A stretch of 6,428 nucleotides of DNA from Verrucomicrobiales bacterium (lineage in GTDB: Bacteria > Verrucomicrobiota > Verrucomicrobiia > Limisphaerales > SXQI01). The stretch is from positions 1-6,428 of the forward strand of contig JAQGOX010000731.1 of the NCBI GenBank assembly GCA_028293365.1, written 5' to 3'. This document shows, one piece after another, positions 1 to 4,520 of this stretch. The translations under genes and the position numbers were made by a program. Every line of letters begins with the position of its first letter. Positions within the stretch are counted from its first letter, which is position 1. The notes below the pieces were generated by a model. That model was not told where the DNA came from. It worked only from the letters and a program-made list of their open reading frames with translations, and searched no databases.

Positions 1-447
1 AACTCGCTCGTGAATAGGTTTGGTGCGCGCGCCTTCCTTTCTCCGATCGAGCGCGCTTTTATTGACGATCCGAGTCCAACTCAACACGTCCGGGTCCAGT
101 TTGCCTGGCGATACGAATGTCTTTGGATTTTACTTTGGGCTCTCGGATACGTCGAAACTCTGGAGCGGCCCGATAAGATATGCGATGTACCAAAGGCCGT
201 TAGGCATCTGCGGAACCGATGCACAGCAGAATTCATCTGCAATTCCCGGCTAAGGTCGATCGCAGAACTACTGGACGAAGCAGATCTGATTTATCGCTAT
301 CATTGGGCGGTAGCGGAAGGACGACTAAAGGAGCGACCGGGACCTGCAGGACTTGAACCCGACGTCGTCCAGGAACGCCATCACGCTTTAAACTGGCTGA
401 TTGGCCACCTTGATCAGGAATGGGACAAAATCTCGACGGATACTTGA
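1..447 (+). CDS. DUF4272 domain-containing protein, 5' end cut by the window edge
   Basis: The reading frame is open from base 1 to a TGA at 445-447. A GTG at 10 could serve as a start (145 residues), but the upstream codons stay open and, as I recall, the family has some 60-70 further N-terminal residues, so the true start probably lies outside the window. Counting from the GTG, the family's hallmarks appear in order: LSPIERAFI (10-18), the aromatic block WRYECLWILLWALGY (33-47), ICDV (57-60), the AELLDEADLIYRYHWA segment (85-100) and the C-terminal QERHHALNWL (121-130) ending in TDT. DUF4272 proteins are mostly soluble and of unknown function; no signal peptide or membrane segment is seen here. 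The gene stands alone in this window, with 573 bp of non-coding DNA behind it. The family match rests on recalled motifs, but several independent blocks agree. Confidence 0.85.
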   Translation, partial: NSLVNRFGARAFLSPIERAFIDDPSPTQHVRVQFAWRYECLWILLWALGYVETLERPDKICDVPKAVRHLRNRCTAEFICNSRLRSIAELLDEADLIYRYHWAVAEGRLKERPGPAGLEPDVVQERHHALNWLIGHLDQEWDKISTDT

Positions 448-512
448 GCCGTTAAAAAGGATTTTACCAGGTGCGCCACTTCCGCTGGTCGTTGTGGCCC
501 TAACTATTACTT

Positions 513-615
513 TTCGTCCCTAAAGGACTTCAAATTCGGCTCGCTTGGCTCGGGAGTTTCTTTACCTGGCGCTTTCCGATTACTTCCAATTTAATCAGCA
601 AATTTGGGAGCGTCC
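513..615 (+). repeat. Dispersed repeat R1, copy A (REP-like)
   Basis: This segment aligns over about 100 bp with 3652-3753, with gaps of only a base or two and by eye around 70% identity. The best-kept core is AATTCGGCTCGCTT.GCTCGG. Near its left end is a small hairpin, GTCC(516-519)/GGAC(525-528). The other copy has the same hairpin in the form GTCCC/GGGAC with a different loop, so the stem is kept while the loop varies. Neither copy lies in a recognisable gene. Confidence 0.7.
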
Positions 616-702
616 GAAAAAGACAGCTCGGAGATCTCAGGCAGTGACGATCTCGAATACAGCGAAGACAGCAAAGCCTCGAGGGTATGAAGGCGTCGGG
701 CA

Positions 703-801
703 GCGCGTGCGAATGGCAGACTGGCTTGGATAATTTTCACACGCGCTTTCCTTCCGTAGTCGCTGCGGCTTGTCCCAGCGACAAAGCCGCGATCCGCCGA
801 G
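703..801 (+). repeat. Dispersed repeat R2, copy A
   Basis: This is nearly the same sequence as 3381-3477. The first 40 bp (starting GCGCGTGCGAATGGCAGA) differ at two positions and the last 43 bp (ending GCGATCCGCCGAG) at three; the middle, after TTTTCACAC, is more diverged and differs in length by about two bases. Inside it, GCGGCTTGTC and GACAAAGCCGC form an imperfect inverted repeat with one bulged base, present in both copies. It is not part of any gene recognised here. Confidence 0.8.
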
Positions 802-807
802 CCATTA

Positions 808-823
808 GGCGGCTGACGCCGCC
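808..823. repeat. Short perfect GC-rich inverted repeat
   Basis: GGCGGC (808-813) and GCCGCC (818-823) pair perfectly around a TGAC loop, seven bases after R2 copy A. There is no run of T on either side, so it is not a classical intrinsic terminator. It could be part of a longer version of the repeat or simply an extragenic hairpin. Confidence 0.45.
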
Positions 824-1077
824 GATTTGAAGGATCGCTGCAAGATTACACTCCCCATGCTCGCTATGACCAGTCGGGACTCAAGACGAATCACATTCAC
901 CAGGCTCTCGAGGAACTCCTGTTTACCGGTGGTTCCCTCAACGCCAAACTCCTGGGCGCCGCGTGCAAGTTAAAACAGGATAATTTGAGATCCGAAATTT
1001 CAAAAAAAACGCATGGGTAGATGCGAGGGTTTGTCCAAAAGCTCTGCAATCTGCTTCCGCCCGGTTCAGGTGGCCGA

Positions 1078-1083
1078 TATAAT
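1078..1083 (+). promoter_or_regulatory. Candidate -10 box of the sialidase gene
   Basis: A perfect TATAAT lies 9 bp before the ATG at 1093 and 15 bp before the ATG at 1099. No good -35 hexamer sits at 16-18 bp spacing (TTCCGC at 1055-1060 is poor). If used, transcription would begin at about 1090, leaving almost no 5' leader, which agrees with the lack of a Shine-Dalgarno sequence. Confidence 0.4.
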
Positions 1084-1092
1084 CTCCCCATA

Positions 1093-2238
1093 ATGCTGAT
1101 GAAAAAATGGCTAATTACGGCCGGTATCCTCCTCATCTCGTCCCTCGCCATTCAGGCTGAGGAACCCAAATCGCCGCCGCTGATCGATCTATTTATGGGA
1201 GGCACGGAGGGATTTTCGGCGTTTCGGATTCCCGCATTGGTTACTACGTCGCAAGGGACTCTGCTGGCCTTCGCCGAAGGCCGGGCAAGCCTGCACGATC
1301 ATGCCGAAAACAAGATAGTGCTCAAACGAAGCGATGACGGCGGGAAAACCTGGGGCCCACTTCATATCATCGCGGAAGATGGGTCAAATGCGTTGAATAA
1401 TCCGACAGCGGTGGCACTAAGGAAGCCAAATCGCGTGATCCTGATCTACCAGCGTTACCCCAAGGGCTTCGACGAGCACAATGCGGAGCCGGGTGTTGAC
1501 GGTCCGCACGTCTGCCGAACCTTCAAGATCTTTAGCGATAATAATGGGTTGAAATGGTCGCCGCCTGTCGAGATCACTGCTCAGGTAAAGCGTCCCACCG
1601 AAGTAACCAGCACCGCCTCCGGCCCCGGACGTGGAATCGTTTTGACGCGCGGAAAACATCGAGGACGCATTTTAATTCCATTTAATCAAGGTCCGTACGG
1701 GCGTTGGAAAGTTTACGCCGTATTCAGCGATGATGGCGGTGAATCATGGCATTATGGTGAAACGGCTCCTGAAGGGAGCGCAGGGTTCGCGAATGAGGTT
1801 CAATTTGTAGAACGGAGTAATGGGGATGTGATGTTGAATGCACGCAACGAACGCGGGGACAAATACCGAAAAACCTCCGTCAGCACGGACTGCGGTGAGA
1901 CGTGGTCCCCCACTCAATTAGACAAAACTCTGATCGAACCGGGATGCCAGGCAGGGCTTCTTCAGCTCGAATACGGAAGTGCTTACCCGGGTGATTTCTT
2001 CATATTCTGCAATCCTGCTTCGCAAACCCAACGCACAAACGGCACCATCCGCTTGAGTTTTGACCAAGGCGAAACCTGGCCGATCGCGAAAGTACTCTAT
2101 CCAGGAAGCTTTAGTTACAGTTGCCTTACACCTATTTCGGGGAACGTAGTCGGCTGCCTTTTTGAACGAGACGGAATGAAAAAAATCTCGTTCGCACGAT
2201 TCTCAGTGGAGTGGATTCGAGGAAGGGCAGACAAATAG
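1093..2238 (+). CDS. Secreted GH33 exo-alpha-sialidase (BNR/Asp-box family)
   Basis: The product (381 residues) should release terminal sialic acids from glycoconjugates outside the cytoplasm. MLMKKW, a hydrophobic stretch and AIQA give a signal peptide cleaved near residue 22. The six-bladed propeller family signature is complete: FRIP with R45, EGR with R64, D69 as the likely acid/base, E235 in FANEVQ (partner of the nucleophile), R251 in NARNER, R314 in QRTNG, nucleophile Y342 in SYS, and E358 in LFER. Five Asp-boxes are visible at 80-87, 148-155, 212-219, 264-271 and 322-329 (for example SDDGGKTW, SDDGGESW). The arginine triad is R45, R251 and R314, so the enzyme is probably active. The length is normal for a single-domain bacterial sialidase. 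The frame also has an ATG at 1021, but its 24 extra residues would bury the signal peptide, so 1093 (or 1099) is preferred. No Shine-Dalgarno is seen. The gene is convergent with the HEAT gene, with 127 bp between stops and no clear terminator. Confidence 0.93.
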   Translation: MLMKKWLITAGILLISSLAIQAEEPKSPPLIDLFMGGTEGFSAFRIPALVTTSQGTLLAFAEGRASLHDHAENKIVLKRSDDGGKTWGPLHIIAEDGSNALNNPTAVALRKPNRVILIYQRYPKGFDEHNAEPGVDGPHVCRTFKIFSDNNGLKWSPPVEITAQVKRPTEVTSTASGPGRGIVLTRGKHRGRILIPFNQGPYGRWKVYAVFSDDGGESWHYGETAPEGSAGFANEVQFVERSNGDVMLNARNERGDKYRKTSVSTDCGETWSPTQLDKTLIEPGCQAGLLQLEYGSAYPGDFFIFCNPASQTQRTNGTIRLSFDQGETWPIAKVLYPGSFSYSCLTPISGNVVGCLFERDGMKKISFARFSVEWIRGRADK

Positions 2239-2365
2239 TTACAGACTTAGGCGGTTCTCCACACATGACGGTAATTCCGAAAGCGCTTGGCGCGCGACCG
2301 GGCTTTCATTGCGGAGGACGTTCCGGTAGAGAACTTAGCGACGGACGAGCGGATGCGCTATGGTC

Positions 2366-3223
2366 TCAGTGCCCCTTCTCGCCAATCCGCGCGGCGGCGG
2401 CGGGATCAATCACATTCAGCGCGCTGTCCGCATTGTAGCGCTTGTCAGCGTCCGGGTGGTTAAGATAGATCTCGATCGCAGGGACGGCCGAGGCGGCCTG
2501 CGCGCCGTACGCGCGCAGAACAGTCATGGCCGGAGATGAGTAGTTCCATTCCTTCCGATTACCCGTCAAGAACTCCACCATCGCCGGGATAACAAGGTCC
2601 GGTTTACCATGGATGTCTCGCAGAGCGTCCATGGTCGCAAGGATGGGAAGCCCATAATTTCGTTCGTCGAGCAAGGGTAGAAGAGCGGGTATTGCCACCT
2701 CTGCGTCAGGCCCGATATGGCCCAAGCAACGTGCCGCAGTGCAGCGGACGCCGCGGTCGTCGTTCCGGAGCAAAGAAATCAGCTCGGGGATTGCTGGTTT
2801 CCCGATAGAACCTAGAATTGAGAAGCCCCAGTCTGCGCGGTTTCGAAGGTGTTCACCCCGCAGATCGAGTTTGATGAATGACTGTTTCCGCATCAGGAGA
2901 ATGAACCGTTTGTAAGCCGAGGAATCCCGCGCCCGCACGCGCCATAACAATGAGGGAATGGCATTGGTGCCCATCTCCCTAATGGCTGCGAGCGCCTCTT
3001 CCCGGTGTTGCGCTCCCTGCGGTGAAGAGCGTCCGGGGCTGGTGGAGGCATCATAATACTGGTCCAGCCAGGCACCGAGCGTCTTCCCATGGCGCCATGG
3101 ATCGCTCTGGCGCCAGCACCCCCAGACCAGCATCCCAAGCACGACGATGCCCAATAGTATGATCGCTGCACGTGACGACAGGCGCACGAAGGAAAGATTG
3201 GTTATTTCTGGGGCGGATGCCAA
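2366..3223 (-). CDS. Membrane-anchored HEAT-repeat protein
   Basis: The 285-residue product has a short N-terminus, one hydrophobic helix (about 18-36, ending VWGCW) and then a helical repeat domain facing outward if the helix acts as an uncleaved signal anchor. Helix pairs of HEAT type are visible at about 74-95 (REEALAAIREMG), 133-153 (ILGSIGKPAIPELISLL), 157-186 (AARCLGHIGPDAEVAIPALL), 195-219, 229-255 and 259-279. The pattern of Gly/Pro turns and AIPxL motifs is typical. Such repeats are protein-binding scaffolds; the partner is unknown. The GKTLGAWLDQYY segment just after the membrane helix resembles that of many Verrucomicrobiota HEAT proteins. The cysteine at 36 is not in a good lipobox (Trp at -2), so lipidation is doubtful. 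No ATG is available at the start: the frame opens after a TGA with TTG at 3223, and a GTG at 3187 (residue 13, directly before the hydrophobic helix) is an equally good choice. An inverted repeat lies just upstream. Confidence 0.85.
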   Translation of the reverse strand: MASAPEITNLSFVRLSSRAAIILLGIVVLGMLVWGCWRQSDPWRHGKTLGAWLDQYYDASTSPGRSSPQGAQHREEALAAIREMGTNAIPSLLWRVRARDSSAYKRFILLMRKQSFIKLDLRGEHLRNRADWGFSILGSIGKPAIPELISLLRNDDRGVRCTAARCLGHIGPDAEVAIPALLPLLDERNYGLPILATMDALRDIHGKPDLVIPAMVEFLTGNRKEWNYSSPAMTVLRAYGAQAASAVPAIEIYLNHPDADKRYNADSALNVIDPAAAARIGEKGH

Positions 3224-3240
3224 ATAGATTCAACGATCCT

Positions 3241-3273
3241 GGCCTGGAGAATCAAACAGATGGAATCCAGGCC
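3241..3273. promoter_or_regulatory. Inverted repeat upstream of the HEAT gene
   Basis: GGCCTGGA (3241-3248) and TCCAGGCC (3266-3273) are perfect 8-bp inverted repeats 17 bp apart, ending 18 bp before the TTG start of the HEAT gene. The position fits either an operator for a dimeric regulator or a hairpin in the mRNA leader. No regulator gene is nearby and no matching second site was found, so its role is open. Confidence 0.35.
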
Positions 3274-3380
3274 GTAAGAAGGAAGAAAGCTTCCCCAGTC
3301 CGCTCATAGGCGATAACTTTAGGATTTGGGTTTGGGCACCGAACGGAGCGCGGGTATGTGCGTCGAGCACTACCTTGGAA

Positions 3381-3477
3381 GCGCGTGCGAATGGCAGAGC
3401 GGCTTGGATAATTTTCACACTCTCTCCGTGCGCAGCCGCTGCGGCTTGTCTCGGCGACAAAGCCGCGATCCGCCGAG
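3381..3477 (+). repeat. Dispersed repeat R2, copy B
   Basis: This is the second copy of the element at 703-801, in the same orientation. The internal imperfect hairpin (GCGGCTTGTC with GACAAAGCCGC) is kept, and its loop changes from CCCAGC to CTCGGC-like sequence. The conserved flanks end at CGCCGAG. The copy has different neighbours from copy A, so the unit moves or duplicates by itself rather than as part of one large duplication with R1. Confidence 0.8.
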
Positions 3478-3502
3478 AATCCGGCCAGATTCCTTAAGTT
3501 AG

Positions 3503-3575
3503 CGCCTATGCCCTTCCCCCTCCTGCGTTCCGAAATGCGGGAGGGGAAGACGTTGGGATGTTGATACCATAGGCG
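3503..3575. repeat. Long two-part hairpin (73 nt)
   Basis: An outer perfect inverted repeat, CGCCTATG (3503-3510) with CATAGGCG (3568-3575), encloses a long inner stem. The inner arms are CTTCCCCCTCCTGC (3513-3526) and GCGGGAGGGGAAG (3537-3549), which pair over about 13 bp with one bulge, around a 10-nt loop. An unpaired stretch of about 18 nt lies on the 3' side between the stems. It is not followed by a T-run. It could be an extragenic folded element, a small transposable inverted repeat, or part of a structured RNA. Confidence 0.6.
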
Positions 3576-3582
3576 TCACTTC

Positions 3583-3624
3583 CCACGTGAAACGTGGTAA
3601 ACGCAGGTCCAACGTGAAACGTTG
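3583..3624. repeat. Two tandem 27-bp hairpin units with a compensatory change
   Basis: Unit 1 contains CCACGT-GAA-ACGTGG (3583-3597) and unit 2 CAACGT-GAA-ACGTTG (3610-3624), exactly 27 bp apart. Over the first 21 bases of each unit only two positions differ, and those two are paired with each other in the stem (C-G in one, A-T in the other). Each forms a perfect 6-bp stem with a GAA loop. The tandem pair leads directly into R1 copy B. Confidence 0.65.
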
Positions 3625-3651
3625 TAAAGTTGTGCCTCGCGGCGGAGGGAT

Positions 3652-3753
3652 TTCGTCCCGTTGGGACTCCTAATTCGGCTCGCTTCGCTCGGGAATTTTT
3701 GCGTGGCGCTTTGTGAATTCTTCCAGTTTTGATTGGTAATTTTCGGAGTGTCC
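3652..3753 (+). repeat. Dispersed repeat R1, copy B (REP-like)
   Basis: This is the second copy of the element at 513-615. It carries a perfect hairpin, GTCCC (3655-3659) and GGGAC (3663-3667) with loop GTT. Read on the opposite strand, GGAG overlaps the beginning of this hairpin, which recalls the layout of REP sequences mobilised by REP-associated (Y1) transposases. That link is inference: no such transposase is present in the window. Confidence 0.65.
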
Positions 3754-3860
3754 TGGCAATCGGTCGTTTTCACCGAATCGGTTGTCCCGCCGCAAATCCG
3801 AGGATCGAGGTTGAGCGGCTGGACTGCGGGAGGGACAAAAAAGACAAAAGAAACCCAAGG

Positions 3861-3920
3861 GACCGAAGCGTTATGGCTGCTGCCGGGTTCTTACTCCCGG
3901 CTAGCATAACGACGGCGGTC
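3861..3920. repeat. Compound stem-loop
   Basis: Three nested paired segments are visible: GACCG (3861-3865) with CGGTC (3916-3920), CGTTATG (3869-3875) with CATAACG (3905-3911), and GCCGGG (3882-3887) with CCCGGC (3896-3901), around an 8-nt loop. They are separated by small internal loops. The structure sits just past the possible toxin remnant and overlaps no recognised gene. It lacks a T-tract on either strand. Confidence 0.5.
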
Positions 3921-3967
3921 CGAATATTGAAAATAACGACGCTGCTTGGACCAAGAAACCTCCACCG

Positions 3968-4050
3968 GTGGTCGGTCATGGAAAGCTGGACCAGAATATT
4001 GCAGTCGAGGCCGATCATTCACGCGAGAACATTTCGTCAGCAAGTTCGGC
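3968..4050 (-). pseudogene. Possible remnant of a toxin-antitoxin pair (antitoxin tail plus PIN-toxin start)
   Basis: On the minus strand the 11 codons AELADEMFSRE end in a TGA (4015-4017) that overlaps, as ATGA, an ATG at 4018. From that ATG the frame reads MIGLDCNILVQLSMTDH. The pattern MI-LDxNILVxL...DH is the classic first strand and acidic motif of PIN-domain ribonuclease toxins (D5 here), and a 4-bp overlap with a preceding antitoxin is the usual VapBC arrangement. After DH (near 3968) the resemblance stops in all three frames, and the antitoxin side is cut by an in-frame TAG at 4051-4053 that is also the stop of the zinc-ribbon gene. Both genes would therefore be mere fragments. The match is short (17 residues), so a chance resemblance cannot be excluded. 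Confidence 0.35.
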
Positions 4051-4464
4051 CTAGCTATTAACTTCTGCCGTTGGAACCTGTCGTTTGCAGTAATTCTTTG
4101 TGGTCTTTGCGATTAGAAACAGCGAAATGGCAAGCAAACCAAGTCCGAGTATTACTTCGACGGCAGAGCCGCCCCTCCTACTCAGTAATATCATCGTGAC
4201 TCCTGACAGAGCCAGACTGCCAAAGATCAACCAGATGCCGAGCACTACGATGAAGCGTCGGGGTTGCTCAGTTGCTTTGCGATAAACATGGCCTTCGGCA
4301 AACAAGGACTCAAATGGGCCCGTGGCCGCGTAGGATGTCAGAGGCGCTCCACATTCGCGACAGAAGGTATTACCAGGTCGGTTGCCTGCCAGACATTGGG
4401 TGCAAAGTTCCTGCTCTTTACACTCCTGAGTGGTTTCCGACTTTGGGTTGGCGTCCGCGCTCAT
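4051..4464 (-). CDS. Zinc-ribbon membrane protein with two helices
   Basis: The 137-residue product begins with a polar tail, then a zinc-ribbon CTQC (21-24) ... CREC (35-38) with 10 residues between the pairs. A linker containing GPFESLFAEGHVY (49-61) follows, then two hydrophobic segments (about 71-95 and 102-120) separated by a short RRGG turn. Both ends would lie on the same side of the membrane, most likely the cytoplasm because zinc ribbons are normally cytoplasmic. The function is unknown; proteins of this layout are common hypothetical proteins. The ATG at 4464 has no Shine-Dalgarno. TATGTT about 11 bp upstream is a weak -10 candidate. The gene follows the CE15 esterase on the same strand by 56 bp with no visible terminator, so co-transcription is possible. 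The stop is an unremarkable TAG at 4051-4053. Confidence 0.8.
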   Translation of the reverse strand: MSADANPKSETTQECKEQELCTQCLAGNRPGNTFCRECGAPLTSYAATGPFESLFAEGHVYRKATEQPRRFIVVLGIWLIFGSLALSGVTMILLSRRGGSAVEVILGLGLLAISLFLIAKTTKNYCKRQVPTAEVNS

Positions 4465-4520
4465 GACTAACTATTAACATAGGGAGCGGGGTTCGTATAT
4501 TGAAACAGGCGGGAGTTACC

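Larger units (their letters stand above)
448..1020. other. Non-coding region with repeats R1 and R2 and a GC hairpin
   Basis: No convincing gene is seen in this stretch. Short open frames exist (for example 545-733 on +), but they run through the repeat copies and resemble no known family. The region contains R1 copy A, R2 copy A and, just after it, a perfect 6-bp hairpin GGCGGC/GCCGCC (808-823, loop TGAC) without a T-tract. From 817 to 1020 one frame on + is open and reads as protein-like in composition, but it has no usable start codon. Confidence 0.6.
3224..4050. other. Gene-free, structure-rich intergenic region
   Basis: About 830 bp without an intact gene. In order it holds an inverted repeat beside the HEAT start, R2 copy B, a 73-nt hairpin, two tandem 27-nt hairpin units, R1 copy B, a compound stem-loop and a probable toxin-antitoxin remnant. 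Open frames on both strands here (for example 3230-3460 and 3576-3773 on -, 3729-4061 on +) cross repeat copies and show no family resemblance. Confidence 0.6.

Noticed and set aside
545..733. 62-codon plus-strand frame after the DUF4272 gene
   Set aside because: It runs through R1 and into R2, with no ribosome site and no family resemblance; best explained by the repeats.
2239..2365. Bidirectional terminator between the convergent sialidase and HEAT genes
   Set aside because: No stable stem followed by T-tracts could be found; only an 8-bp palindrome AAGCGCTT and a distant GTTCTC/GAGAAC pair.
3230..3460. 76-codon minus-strand frame including VKIIQAALPFARAS
   Set aside because: The peptide is encoded by repeat R2. 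Copy A encodes a similar peptide only because the DNA is conserved, and the frames diverge at once outside the repeat.
3381..3760. CRISPR array
   Set aside because: There are no regularly spaced identical repeats with unique spacers. The 27-bp tandem has only two abutting units without spacers.
3869..3911. GTTATG...CATAAC inverted repeat as an integron attC site
   Set aside because: In an attC site the RYYYAAC arm comes first and GTTRRRY last. Here the arms are in the reverse order on both strands, the core consensus fails at one position, and no cassette array or integrase is present.
3962..3971. Perfect 10-bp palindrome CCACCGGTGG
   Set aside because: It is single-copy, lies in the possible toxin remnant and is not positioned as an operator; too short to claim function.
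4055..4478. CTATTAAC direct repeats on both sides of the zinc-ribbon gene as a target-site duplication
   Set aside because: Only 8 bp, one copy lies inside the coding region at its 3' end, and there are no terminal inverted repeats or transposase; chance is the simpler explanation.
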